This document shows, in pieces, positions 19,273 to 31,600 of a DNA stretch of 53,235 nucleotides. A model generated the notes under the pieces. It was not told where the DNA came from, did no database searches, and saw only the letters and a list, made by a program, of their open reading frames with translations. The stretch comes from Asterionellopsis glacialis (Eukaryota; Bacillariophyta; Plagiogrammaphyceae; Rhaphoneidales; Asterionellopsidaceae). The DNA lies in NCBI GenBank assembly GCA_014885115.2, contig WKLE02001418.1, forward strand, positions 1 to 53,235, in the 5' to 3' direction. Position 1 is the first letter of the stretch. Every line of letters starts with the position of its first letter. The translations under genes were made by a program, and so were the position numbers.

Positions 19273-20633
19273 TTATACTTTATCTGACGAATCATTGCTT
19301 TTGTGAGAGGAAGGATCAGAAACAGAGTAATCACCAAACGATTCACCAAACGACAATGGCCGGAATAAAGTGTTATGATCGTCTTTTGACAACAGTGCCT
19401 TTTCCTCTACCACATTTCCGTCGGCATCATTATTGCTGCTCAAGATTTTTATGAATGCTAAAATTATCATGTATCCAATGATTAGAGCTGTTCCACCCAA
19501 ACTCCATAAATCTAATGCTTCGTGCAAAAACATAAGCTCAAATACGTATGTCCATACAATCTGTGTCGTCGTTACCAATGTAGCCTGTAAATACAAAAAA
19601 AAAGCAAAAATGGAGGATTTTACGATAAGTTTGACATTCATGAAACATAAATCAAATGGATTTTAAAACATACAATACACTTACCGTGCCAGCGGTTTCA
19701 AGTTGTAGTCCTAGGTTGGTAAACCATTGTCCACCATAGCCGCAGATGCCCATGAAGAACATGACGAAATAGTCCCTATAGACGAAACTTGGGTCACTCC
19801 AAACGTTCCACGATCCTGTAAGAAATCCCGATCCGATGACAACAATAGGAATTGATAGAGTGCCGTAATACAATACCATGACAACCGCTGAAGCCCGGTC
19901 TCCAATCTTTCTAACGCAGACATATGCGAGTCCTGCCATTGCTGAACCGCCTGTCGTGACCAATACAGCCAAAGTTTTCATAAAAGGAGAGGGTGAATCA
20001 GCGGATACATATGGGTCAGCTTCCACCGAAGATCCAAACAGCCAGGTAGGGTGAGCAATAAGTGCAACTCCACTCAAACAAACGACGGCTCCAATCATAT
20101 CTAGAGGCATTAATTTCTCTCCTACTAAACACACGGCGAAAACTGCGGCAAAGGGCGGAGTTGTAAATTGTAAAGTAACGGCATCAGGCAATGGCAATGT
20201 TTGGATTCCGAAAAACCACGCACACACGGCCGCAGCTCCAAAGGATCCTCGAATGAGAAGCCAAAATCGAGTTCCAGGCGGTCCCAATGGATTCTCTCCT
20301 CGACGAACCAACGTTGCAAAACTTATGGCGATTTGCACGAGAGAGCGGTAGAAGACCAGTGTGAAAGGGTTTGTATGTGTCATTACCTTCACTAGTAAAA
20401 ACATAATACTGAAGGAGAAAGTACCTGAAAGCAACAAAAAATGATACAGAAAGTGAGAAACATAAAACAGACTAGTAACGATACCAAATTTACCACAGGA
20501 TTACAATAACAGACTTACCAATCGCAATATAGACAATCCCTAAAATAGAGAGTTCCTGCTTCGGTTTTTCTGGCTGTACATCTTTTATTTCCGCCTTGGG
20601 TACGCTGCCGTAGTTGGTTGTTTTTCCGCTCAT
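19273..20633 (-). CDS. EamA/DMT-family transporter (3 exons)
   Basis: Exons: 20633-20519, 20424-19685 and 19584-19273, joined by GT-AG introns of 94 and 100 bp, giving 388 aa. Phases fit exactly: YIAIG|GTFSFS is shared across intron 1 (GGT codon), and ETAGT|ATLVTTT across intron 2. The protein has about ten hydrophobic helices in two EamA halves (SIMFLLVKVMTHTNPFTLVFYRSLVQ; later QFTTPPFAAVFAVCLVGEKL; WTYVFELMFLHEALDLWSLGG). The conserved TPPFAA/...GE signature is at the end of the first half. Members carry small metabolites or drugs, or sit in the nucleotide-sugar/triose-phosphate superfamily; the substrate is unknown. The charged tails (MSGKTTNYGS..., DPSSHKSNDSSDKV) are probably cytosolic. 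Confidence 0.85.
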
Positions 20634-21555
20634 GAATTATTGGTTATATTCAATAATATGTAGACAAGGAGATATGGGCTATTTTAGTATGACTGTGTAT
20701 CGTGGATGTCGTAGTCGTTTGTTCGCTTGGGCGAGATCTTTTTCTCAAGTTGCCAAGTGAACGAGGGGAAACTTACGATAACTTGGTAAAAGAAAAAGGA
20801 AATAACTACTGTGTGTGGGAATTATGAGATTCGCCTTCTTGCGAAAAGATTTTCAACATCCTTCGAGACATGGGCATTTATTGGCCTGGATGAGAACTCC
20901 AAATTCAGTAGAAAATTCCGCGTTAAATTTTCGTTGAGAAGATTATTCGCGTATTCGGGACTGTCTGTATGACTGTACGAGTACCTGGGTACCAAATTAC
21001 TAACTAGTTACCGGCAGAACCTTCCTACCCCAGTTACCAACGCAGCCGTACATAGGCCTCCCGAGGACGAACAAGGGCCGAAACCTTTTGTAGGACCTAC
21101 CAGGTATTTACAAGGTAGGACCTACAAAGTTGCAATGCAAATATTTTTTTTTGCGGGCGGTAGGAGTAGTAGCCATTCTTAACTCCGTCTGCCAATGCAT
21201 CAGTTTACTTCTTGTAGGTCCCCTACAGGTCCTCTATTGATGTACCGACTACCAGGTAGGTCCTAAGAAATACCAGGTACAGGTACGTGTAGAACCTACC
21301 TGGTAAGCACCTACCTGTACCTGGTACGGTACCATGTACGGTACTCTAGTAATCCTACCTGTACATTGGTCGCCCTTTGCACCTACCCTCTGGTACTGGT
21401 ACCGGTACGAAGTATAATAACTCTAGGACCTCGGTAAATAGGATACAGAATGGACATCTTTGCGAAACACAGCACAGTTTGCTCATAATTTTCAGCCAAG
21501 CATTATCTCTAGACTCTTCCGATTGTTTCTCTTCTTCGTGAGTTGGTTGAGGAGG
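20634..21555. other. Divergent intergenic region, GGTACC/ACCTGGTA-rich
   Basis: Shared upstream DNA of the DMT transporter (-) and the FAD oxidoreductase (+). From 20980 to 21420 it is packed with ACCTACC, TACCAGGTA, ACCTGGTA and GGTACC words, many palindromic, and includes a short CAATGCATCAGTTT spacer. No ORF is credible. Promoters for both genes must lie here. Confidence 0.45.
20990..21420. repeat. Dense TACCAGGTA/GGTACC palindromic motif cluster
   Basis: Short words such as GTAGGACCTAC, TACCAGGTA, ACCTGGTACGGTACC and GGTACTGGTACCGGTAC recur over ~430 bp in a bidirectional promoter region. The words are self-complementary and often overlap. Confidence 0.6.
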
Positions 21556-23163
21556 ATGAGTCGACCTTTAGCCATGGCGGTCGGTTCTCTTGGAGTCCCT
21601 GCAAGTTTTATGGCATATCGTTATGCTCGTGTAATAGAACGGCAGGGACAGCTTCCCACGACTAAACTCGGCATATTTGCCGAGTCTCAAGATAAGCAAA
21701 AGCAGCGAGTCCTTGTGATTGGAGGTGGTGTCGTAGGTATAACATGTGCGTACAAATTGGCAAAATCCGGAAAGCAGGTTGCAGTGTTGGAACCCCGCTC
21801 TGCTCCTGGTAAGGAATGTAGCGCCTGTGCAGCGGGGGGCATGCAAAGATCCAATCCTGTGGTTGACCGAGGAACGTGGATGGCTGTTTTACAATCCATG
21901 TTTCCTCTTCCAACATGGCTGGGAGGTTCTGGCGACACATATCGATTCTTTCATCTCAATTACAGCAAATCTTTGAGCGATCCCTTCTTTCTTCGGTGGC
22001 TTGCCACGTTTACCCATACAAGTATTTTTCCGGATGACGATCAACAATATAAACGTGTCGAACAGCTGAAGTTCACAAAGTATGCTGTTGATGACATGGT
22101 CAAAATGATGCGAGATCGGTGGGATAATATGGCTAAAATTAGTGGGTACAACACACGTGGAAGTGTGAATGTTTCTTACGATCCGGTGGTTGAGGAAGAG
22201 ACATCGTCACCTGAGCCCAATGAAGAACGAAAGAGTGAAAATCCTTCCGGCGGTATGTCCTACGAACCTTTTCGCAAACTCTCGGGTCCGGAAATATTTG
22301 AAACTGAACCTAGTTTGAGTTTGATGACAGTCCCTCCCACCAGTGCCAAATACGAACATGCTTCCGGGGCAGCAAATTCTGAACGATTTACCCAAGAATT
22401 AGCCAAACGCTGCGTTCAAGACAAAAAACTCGACGTAGCAATTGAGTACAACACATGTGTCAAGGCTGTCAGTACAACCATATCTGATAAAGGTAAACCT
22501 CAAATCTCTCACCTCCACACTAATCGAGGTGTGATTGAGATACCGAATAATGTCAAGGTAGTAGTAGCTGCAGGTGCATGGACTTCTCATTTGTTGGCGC
22601 TAATGGATTTGTATGCTCCGGTGTACCCCTTGAAGGGATATGCAATGACAATTTCTGCCAAGGAGGCATTACAATGTATTCCGAATCTCAAGGAAAAAGA
22701 CCTACCCTCCCGTATTGTTTCGGACAAGTACTTGTACACCTCGCGTTTGGGAGACGACATTCGAATCACAAGTATTGGAGAATTTAGTGGTTGGGATACT
22801 AGTCCAGATCCCGATGTAGATCAAGAATTTCGTCGCGAATCATTGTCGCGAATGCCACATTTGACTGAATTGATTAACAAGGCAAAAACCTATTGCGGAC
22901 ATCGCCCCTACATTAGTGATGGATTGTTATTATTGGGTCAGATTCCGAGTCACGAAAATTTGTATGTAAGTGTAGGACCAGGATCCAATGGATGGAAATT
23001 GGCCATGGGCTCTGGGGATATAATTGATCGCCTCATAGATGGACAAACCCAGGAGAAAATAAAAAAGGAGTGCGGGTTCGATATCAAGGCTTTGGCACCG
23101 GCCGGTCGAGTAATCCCATCACCTATGTTTTCCAAACTGTGCCGAGCTCGATGGGATATTTAA
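21556..23163 (+). CDS. DadA-like FAD-dependent oxidoreductase
   Basis: A 535-aa protein from the ATG at 21556 (MSRPLAM...); the frame is open to 21460 but has no earlier ATG. After a hydrophobic/basic N-terminus (possible organelle presequence), VLVIGGGVVGITCAYKLAKSGKQVAVLEPR gives the GxGxxG FAD-binding fold and the ribose-binding acidic end of strand 2. CSACAAGGMQRSNP fits the DAO/DadA active-site loop. NNVKVVVAAGAWTSHLLAL and the C-terminal GPGSNGWKLAMGSGDIIDRLI are typical of the DAO family. Members oxidise D-amino acids, glycine or sarcosine-like amines to keto acids. The exact substrate is not readable. The region around residues 220-245 (EEETSSPEPNEERKSENPSGG) is a non-conserved insert. 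Confidence 0.85.
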   Translation: MSRPLAMAVGSLGVPASFMAYRYARVIERQGQLPTTKLGIFAESQDKQKQRVLVIGGGVVGITCAYKLAKSGKQVAVLEPRSAPGKECSACAAGGMQRSNPVVDRGTWMAVLQSMFPLPTWLGGSGDTYRFFHLNYSKSLSDPFFLRWLATFTHTSIFPDDDQQYKRVEQLKFTKYAVDDMVKMMRDRWDNMAKISGYNTRGSVNVSYDPVVEEETSSPEPNEERKSENPSGGMSYEPFRKLSGPEIFETEPSLSLMTVPPTSAKYEHASGAANSERFTQELAKRCVQDKKLDVAIEYNTCVKAVSTTISDKGKPQISHLHTNRGVIEIPNNVKVVVAAGAWTSHLLALMDLYAPVYPLKGYAMTISAKEALQCIPNLKEKDLPSRIVSDKYLYTSRLGDDIRITSIGEFSGWDTSPDPDVDQEFRRESLSRMPHLTELINKAKTYCGHRPYISDGLLLLGQIPSHENLYVSVGPGSNGWKLAMGSGDIIDRLIDGQTQEKIKKECGFDIKALAPAGRVIPSPMFSKLCRARWDI

Positions 23164-23165
23164 GA

Positions 23166-23201
<36 letters not shown>

Positions 23202-24491
23202 ATATTCCACATCTCATTTTTTCAACCACAAGCTGAGAGATTGCAATGACGAAATTTGCCTTGAAAAAAAAATCTTGCAAACATCATTTTTTTAGGTTCT
23301 TGCAATGAATAGCTGGAATGGTTTTGTTAAATGACGTTTACTAAACACTAAAGATGACATGGTTAAGCCACCATTACGAACATGCTCGATATGCTTACCA
23401 TTTTCTCAGTGCAATCAAAATTATGCCGGAGATTGAGTTCTCCAGGCTGCGAAAGGGCAAAATCTTCCACCACAACACCTTCTTCCTTTCTTGTAGTTTG
23501 CTAGACAAGTTAATATTGTGACCAGGAGGCTTCAAATTAGATAAATTGTGTACAAAAACATTTTCGTTTGAAGAAAATATTATGAAGAAAAGATGAGTGG
23601 CATCTGCAGAGCTCTAAAAGACCTTTCAAGAACATACTATTTTTCGCGTGGGATTTCACCAATCTTCGAATGCAATTCTTGTATGAGCTTGGATATCTTG
23701 CATGTTCCCTTGTTGTCATCTGGGTACGGTATACTGCATTCTTTTGGTATGCATGTAATATTATTTTTCGTAGTTGAACTTGTGACAGGTTGCTAATCAA
23801 TTCTGAGCGCCTTAATTTGTGAATTTTCTAGAAGCTGTACCTAACTGTGAAAATTTAGTCTCTAACAAAGTTTTCGTAATGGCATATAAGGTATTGTTTC
23901 TCTTTTGCAGCTTGACCACGGTGTCGGTTATCGCCCCATTTCTGTATTGTGTGTGACTAGTCGTACCTCTCAAAATAACTAGTCATATGTATTAGTCGTC
24001 ACACGAGCGTTCCTCATTTTTTGGCCAACAATTACCTGGTACCTGGTACAGTACCTGTAGCTGTACCAGGTACTCATTTTTCCATCCTGGTAGGTCTGCC
24101 CTAAAAAATAATGATCGGGATCTAATAAATAACGCAGGTCCAAAAATCTTTTGTACCAGGTATGTATTAATACCTGGTACCAGGTTCAAACAACAATTTG
24201 TTCTTGTCTTCATCTGGTATCCATCTCACCCGCAATCGACAATCCCTATGTACCGGTAGGGTCCTACCTTTTATGGTACCAGACGATACTCTGCAAGTAC
24301 GTGGTATACCTGTAGGTAAAAGGTACAGACAGTACTGGAAGAACACTAACTTCTCGACAATGAACAAATGGGCAAAGGGCACTTCTTTTCCTACTCACCA
24401 TCATATCATAGCTTCTATTCAGTTCGATGCTTAATAAGTGATTTCGTTTCTTCAAATTCAGATCCAACTTTGTTATTTGAATTACTTTATC
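23164..24491. other. intergenic with (GA)n microsatellite and TACCAGGTA motifs
   Basis: A GA dinucleotide run lies just after the oxidoreductase stop (23170-23198). The middle is featureless AT-rich DNA. From 24030 to 24310 several TACCTGGTACC/ACCAGGTA words occur upstream of the next gene. Confidence 0.45.
23170..23198 (+). repeat. (AG)n microsatellite, ~14 units
   Basis: An uninterrupted AG/GA dinucleotide run directly in the 3' UTR of the FAD oxidoreductase gene. It is probably length-variable. Confidence 0.9.
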
Positions 24492-27337
24492 ATGAAATCG
24501 GAAGAGAAACAGCAAGAGGAAGTTCAAAGTTCTTCGAGCACGCAGAACATCGGATCGTCAGATGCGGCAGGAGGAAACAAAGTTGAACAAGACGATACAG
24601 GCAGTAAAAGTAGTAACCAAAGCATTCACGATAGTGATGATTCAGAAAATGGAAGTGAGGGCCATGATTACTACAATGGAAAAATGTTACCAAGCGAAAC
24701 TCAGAAACAAGATGTTTTGTCAGAACCTGATGAAATAATGGATACAACTGCTACCACCTTTCAAGAAATACGTCCTCGGCCTTCTAGTAGTAGTGCACAA
24801 GAATCTTATACTTCAGACAACGTCGCACGACTGCCTTCACCACCAAATAAACAATACAGCAGCAGTACGGACTGTAGTAAAGATCTCTCTAATTATGGAA
24901 GGACAGCTAGCCCTAGACCGGGTGCTAGTTTTGTTGGTGGTCATGGTCCAGGCAGCATGCCGGCATGGGCACTGCGAACTCGACAACAACAGAGTAGTAG
25001 TGGTATGGCTGATGATAATAATGAAGAAGTATCGGCAATAAACATTGAAAATGAAGGTAGGCCCAGTGCTAACACTATTGGAGCCGCTAGAAATAATTCC
25101 ATCGTTGCTAAGGAAATTGATCAAGCAGAACTCGAAAAAGAGTTTCGTGAAAATATTTTGAAAAAATCCACTTTGGCTGTACCAATAGACGAAAACATTG
25201 ATCGCAATGTACATGAAGGTAGCACAGTCACCAAGAAATATACACTGCGCATTACTGTATTGGCAATATGCTTAACCATTATCGGTATTATTGCAGGCGT
25301 TCTACTAGGGAAACAAACAGATAGCAGTGGTGATGAAAGTTTTGCACCTAGTAGTTCTCCAACAACCAGTAGTTCTCCAACACTTTCTCCTGCCCCTACA
25401 ATCGAAAAAATTATTGATAGAGGCTATCTTTCTTGCGGTATCAATAAAAATAGCCTCGGATTTGCAGGGTGGGACAATGGAACCGAAAGATTAGAAGGAT
25501 TTCATGTTGATCTGGTAAGTGAAGGCAAATGCGGCACAAAAGATATTGCTACTTTCCCAAAAAAGGAACAAACGAAATTTCATCTCGTTCTTTCTTTTTC
25601 TTTCTCATGTTTGTTTTGTTAAGTGCCGAGCAATTGCAGCGGCGCTCTTTGGTAACTTCACTGATCATTTAGAGTTTGTTGATTTCAACTCAAGTGCGTA
25701 TCGTGCTGCTCTTGATAATGTTGCAACCAATGAATCCATTGACTTACTTGCGAGAGGCATTACCTATACCATGGAACGTGACATTTACTTGGTAAGGACA
25801 AAAATTGCGCTATCTTTTAAAACACAACATCATCTCCCCGTCCCTCATGCTCTTTATTGTTTCTCGTGATAGAAATCTGTAGGTGTAGGTGTTGCATTTA
25901 CTGTTCCGTATTTGTACTCAGGTCTCGCATTTGCAGGGTTCCCACCTTACATCGAATGTGCTGACAACTATACTCCGCATGGTGATGAATGTGATAATCT
26001 TCGGATATGCGTTTGTGAAGAATGTTCGAATATTGAAATTTTACAATCTGAATGGTTCCCATCCGATCGCCTTGTTCGGACTGATACACCATTTGATGAT
26101 TTTGCTGATGGACTGTGTAATGTTATTGCCAATGAGAAGCCTTACATAACAAGACAAAGAATGGAAAAGGAAGTTCCAGAATTGAATACTACAAATTATT
26201 TGATTGGTACAAATCTATTTTCAAAAGAACCATTAGCTATTGTGACAAGTGACAAAGATCCAGAATGGACTAGTTTTTGTAATTGGATCCTCCAATCTTT
26301 GTTTGTCGGTGAAAGGTACAACATCACGCAAGATAACGCTGACAACTTTGTAAAAACATCACTATTCCATGGTTCATTTGAGAACATGTTCATTGATGCT
26401 ATAAAAGCTGTTGGGAATTATGGAGAAATGTACGAGAAACATCTTAGTGACATCATGCCACGAAAAGGCCTAGATTGGATCAACAATGGATACACAGGAC
26501 TAATCTTTTCCTTACGACTAGGAAATGCGTTGACAAGTCCAGCTTTGTTCAACCTTACAGATTCATTAGAAACAATAGTACAACGGGGATATATCATCTG
26601 TGGAATTTCTCGCCGGGACGGTTTTGGCAACTATGATTCCAAAATCAATAGTTGGAGTGGAATGGATGCAGACTATTGCTATGCCTTGTCAAGAAGTATT
26701 TCTTTTGGCGATGAAGAACCTGAAAGAAAAAATTATGGAAATGTGAAGTTCGTAGAAGTGGCAGATGCTGATGAAGGTTTCACAAAACTTTCAAACAAAA
26801 GTATTGATGTTTTTACTGGTGCAAATGTGACAATGAGAGCAGTAGGTCTTCGCCTCGATACAAATGTTCGAGATGACTTTTCTTTTTCTGCCACATACTT
26901 TTACGCAAACAGTAGCAATGATGGAGGCGCCAAGTACGTTGGAATCACTTTGTCCGCCTATTTGCTATGGTTCTTTCTCTTCTCTCACTTTTTCCTTTGG
27001 TATTCTCTGTCTCTTTTTTATGATTGGAAGTGTTGCACTTGCCACACGTCAAGATGACACGCAGTGGTCTAGTTTTGTGTTTTGGGTTGTTTACAGTACC
27101 TTTTATGCCGAAGAAAATGACATCACAAAAGAGTCAGCAAACGAAATGCCAAAGGTTAATTTGTTTGGTTCGGATTTTGATACAATGTTTCAAGATGCGA
27201 TACGTGCTGTTGGGAATTACGGAGAGATGTATACTCGAAATATCGAGAAATATCATCCTCGGATAGGTACAAGGAATGAGGTAAATGCCATACCATTCAA
27301 TGGACAGCACTTTCCTCCTTTTGGTATTGATCCGTAG
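24492..27337 (+). CDS. Membrane protein with two bacterial-type solute-binding (SBP_bac_3-like) modules (4 exons)
   Basis: Exons: 24492-25514, 25624-25791, 25873-26933 and 27031-27337; introns of 109, 81 and 97 bp with GT-AG ends and matching phases; 852 aa. The N-terminal ~245 residues are Ser/Glu-rich and probably cytosolic. One membrane helix (LRITVLAICLTIIGIIAGVLLG) follows, then a Ser/Pro linker. Module 1 begins IIDRGYLSCGINKNSLGFAGW and runs through DLLARGITYTMERDIYL, PPYIECADNY and AIKAVGNYGEMYEKHL. Module 2 begins IVQRGYIICGISRRDGFGNY and ends AIRAVGNYGEMYTRNIEKY, but lacks ~110 middle residues. The likely role is extracellular or vacuolar binding of amino-acid-like ligands. The family resembles bacterial ABC periplasmic receptors; I recall it as expanded in diatoms. 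The start is the first in-frame ATG; a 5' exon is possible. Confidence 0.75.
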
Positions 27338-28627
27338 AAGTTAATTACAACAAAAACACATATTGTAACAGATTTATGGTGGTTGATCTATGGCACAAAG
27401 GTATACTATTATTGAAACCGCGACCATTTCAGTTTTTAGAAACAGCGGGTTGTATCTATTAAACTGACTTGATGACTTCAAGAAGATAATTTGTTTTACG
27501 TGAATGGCAAATTTCGAAATTGGACTTTCCATGGTAAGCAGTTATGCCAGTAGCCAACAATCTTATGAAATATTCTAACAGTTGGTTTAGAGATCACCTG
27601 AAGAGTTACTTTCCAAACCTGAAATTAAAAAAAGGTGCGAAAAACTAGAGGTAATCCTAACTCTACCTTTATTACTTGGACTCGCTATCTGGTGCACAGA
27701 TTGTCATTTTTTGCTCTGCTTGCGGAACATTGCTCCCGCCACCCCTCTCAGATCTTGAGTTGCATTCTCACTAACTGAGCATAAGGGACAGGAAGAACCA
27801 TCCAGTTTTCGGCATAGTACGCGAAGACATAGCGGCTTCTTATCGTTGTGGAAATACCTGGTACTGGCAGAATCGTACCTTGTACAGCTACCAGCAGGTA
27901 GAAAATCTTTTTGAAAATGAAAGCCAACGCCTGATAACGCCCAACATAAATAGTGAAAACAAATCTCACTGTACATTAGATATTATTTTATGTACCGGAA
28001 AAATAAAGCTTTTTAGAGTACCTGTACATATGTATATTATATGCATTTTATCATTTAATGTTACGCAGGTATATTTAGTATGTTTGGCTCCTACCGGCAG
28101 ACCATAATATCATATGTACCAGGTAACTGGATTTATATAAATTATCATTAGTAACATTTATGTATATACCACATACATGAAGGTAGGACAGGATTATTTT
28201 CTACATTATTCTACACATTGGACCTGGTATGTGAAGATGGCTTTGCTCCTGGTAGAGTAGGAACATACCTGGTACAGGTAGGACTTCCCAGTACGAAAGG
28301 TACAGGTACACGTACCTGTACGGTACCAACTATTCACAATGAAGCCAAACACCGACCATACATAGGTACAGGTGCACGGCGATGTCTTGTACCAGTAAAT
28401 ACCTGGTATGCTTGACAACGGCGAGTTATTATCTAGCAGAGCCAAGGTCAACGTTGGTTCTGTGCTTTGCATTGTCATTGACAACAAGTCCTCCAGGTCC
28501 TAGAACCCTGGTTAGGGCAGCAAAGAGGTTGCTTCTGTTGGCAGTGCAACGCATCGCTGGATCGATTTGCTAGCTCCAATTATACTTTGTTTGCAAGTAA
28601 AAGTGCTTCCAGATAGTCCCCAACAGC
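27338..28627. other. intergenic, motif-rich near the SEC3 start
   Basis: No gene is seen. TACCTGGTA, GTACCAGGTA and ACAGGTACACGTACCTGTACGGTACC words occur at about 27855-27900, 28020, 28115-28130 and densely at 28220-28420, some 200-400 bp upstream of the SEC3 ATG. Confidence 0.45.
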
Positions 28628-31600
28628 ATGTCTTCCAGCAAGACACCAGGAAAATGGCGGATGAGAAGTGGGAGTAAAACCCCAAAGCCATCGTATGATT
28701 CTCCTGATTTGGAGCCCAGTTCTTCAGCAGATGGATTGAATCAAGCAAGGGTATCTTCTAGTTCACCTCCAGAATCGTTGAAGAGTACGAATGGTGCTGC
28801 AGGTGGTGTTAAGTGGGATATGTCATCCCTCCCAGCATCCTCCAAGAAAGTAGGTCACGAAAGTGAAGAACGTCGCACTATCGGAAGTAGCAACACTCCC
28901 TCTGGATCATACAGTAGAGCAACCCCGAGCAATGGTAGTGGTGGTCAACCATTATCATCGGGCACTCGATCACAACGGCCTGGTATGGGCAATCCCAAAA
29001 TGTCCAAGTCATCTTATGTTAAGGCTTCGAACATTGCTACATCGGCAGGAACAGGGCGGTTACAACGTATTTTAAATCAACCCACAGATCAAAAAATTAG
29101 TTACGTGCCTGGCGATTCAGATTCAGATGATGACAATATTAATGCAAATAAAATGGCATCTTCTGGCAATGCTGATGACTTTTTAGGACAACGGCACAAG
29201 AATAAAAGTGACCCATTGTTGTACACTCCTCGAGCCAAGGTGGGAAAAATTGAAAAGGTTCAAGATCCTCTCAATGAAGCTGAAATTGGATCTTATGTAG
29301 GTAGAATTGTTGTACCACAATTACGAATTGACCCACGCAGCATTGGTGGAGCATTGGTAGCAACAAATCACAAGAAAATACGACAAGAAACATTGGTAGT
29401 ATCTCGGTGTAGAATATTTGAGGCTACTGGTGTAGATGCAATTTCACCCACGGCTTTGGAACAACCTTCCTTGTATGCCAAACATAAGCGAGGTCTTGGA
29501 CTTGGTACCAAGGCTCGGAATAAGTACAGGTATGTCATGCTGGTACGAAGTACCAATCGACCTCTTCTGAAAGATGACTCCGACAGTAGCAACAGTCCAG
29601 GAACACACCACCATCACCATAAGTCTTCTGTGGAAGGTGATGACCCTGATTACGATGATCTGTACGCACCAGGAAATGATGACGTCGATGATGGAGTCAT
29701 TGGAGGAACTTCTGCCTCCAACAATCTCAAAAAGAAGAATTCAAAAAATGATATGCAGGATTCAGGTGAAGATGAAGTGTCGTCCTTCCCGGTATTGGTG
29801 TGTATGGCTCTCCACAGTGATGGGACCAATCCTGACGTTCGTAAAATGATTGAACTTGATCAACTTACAACTATTCAAAACGAAAGTGCAACGGTAATCC
29901 AACTTGCCTTTCGTGATGGCGATACCGTCCGTATTGATTTTGAAATACATCAACAACCTGATGATGCCACATCAGCCGCCATGAGGAAAGAACGATTCCT
30001 TTGGTCACTTTTGCAAATTCATGCCATGCTTTGTACAAGTGTGGTGGAACGTAACTCGTTGGAGGCTCGGCATGCACCACAAGCTCGCCCAACAGCGGTA
30101 TCAAGACACGGGCTGTTACCTCCACTCAATGTACGAAATCTTGACCGTGCCGAACTTCAATATGTTGCAACTGTCAATGGATTTTTAAAGGAAAGTCCCA
30201 TGTTGTGTGCCTTGTTAGATCGACAACATAACATTGGAATGAAGGGTGCTGTACAAGAAGTAGAGGGACTCCAAGAAGAAGAAAAGGAAGTCCCTCTTGA
30301 GGATATGGACGGTATGGCCTACGATATGATGATGGGTAATTATTCCACACGGGTAGCGCTTTTTGTATCGGCTGAAGAACGAGCCGACGCCGAAGAGGTA
30401 TTAAATGCGACGCAATTGGACAACTTCATCTCAGAAGAAAATGCTGAACGAGCGGCTGCCGAAACCATATCAATGGAACTTCACAGACGCATGCGAGAAC
30501 TAGAAGCTGAAACTTGTCGTCGTTTAATTGCATGGGAGGATGAAAAGCATTACTCTGTCGTAGGGAAGCAGGGGCTCTTTACATGTCAATGCGATACCGT
30601 TGATTCTCTTTCCTTGGCTTCACTCTATACTATGCTTGACTCTTTGGATCAGGAATTGGGATCCATGGAAGCCTGGTTGCAAGAACGTGAAGCTGAAATC
30701 AAACCGATCATTGAAGATTGTAAGGACATCGAGGAGGAGAATCGACAGCTAGAACAAAATTGGAAGAGTTCTGATATGCTTGGCAAAGAGCTTGGAAATT
30801 TGTTGAATGGACTGGAGCTGCCAGATCCTGTGGAACGTGTTTTGGAAAACCCGGCCACTGCCTTGGTGTACGAATCTGGAGGTGCCATTGACATTGAAGC
30901 CAGCGAACGTGGTGTAGACAAGATTCACAAGGCTGGAAAGTCGCTGAAGGAAGCATTGGCCCGTGCCAAGGATGCAGGGGGTGTTCATTTACGAGCTGTG
31001 AGTGAACGTGCCCAAGGGCTAGATGCTACCGCTGATCACTTCTGCACTTCCCTTGCCCACATCATTGCAACAGTAATGGAGCAAATTGCAGCCGAAGTTG
31101 TGGCAGGTTCGGACCATGGAAAGGTGTCTAAAACTGATACCCACATTACAATTTCCAAGAAAATCCGTGAAACGCAGCGCAAGTTCCAGTCGGCGTTGCT
31201 AAGATACATGAAGTTGATTGAAGTTTTGCAACAATTGAAACCCAAGTTACTTCCTGCTCTTCGTGACGCCTATGCAGAAATGGTTGCGGAGGGTATTCTC
31301 ATGAAGAAGAGAATGAAGGGTTACTTCCAGGCTCTGCCAGGGAAGAATAGCGCATATCTAACGCTAATGCCTTTTGATCTGAAAGATTATCCTGCTTTTG
31401 GGGAAGGACTTGCGCTGAAAACAGTCAACGCGCCAGATATCGAAGCCTCACTGAGCGAACTCCTTCCTGTGATTGCTCGAGAAGCGTACTTTACTGCAGC
31501 TTTTTTTGGTCTTAGTTCCAAGCAGATTGATGGACGCGAAAAGAAACGAAATTTCGAATCGGCAAAGAAGAGTGTCGACCACTCATCTCAATATTTCCGG

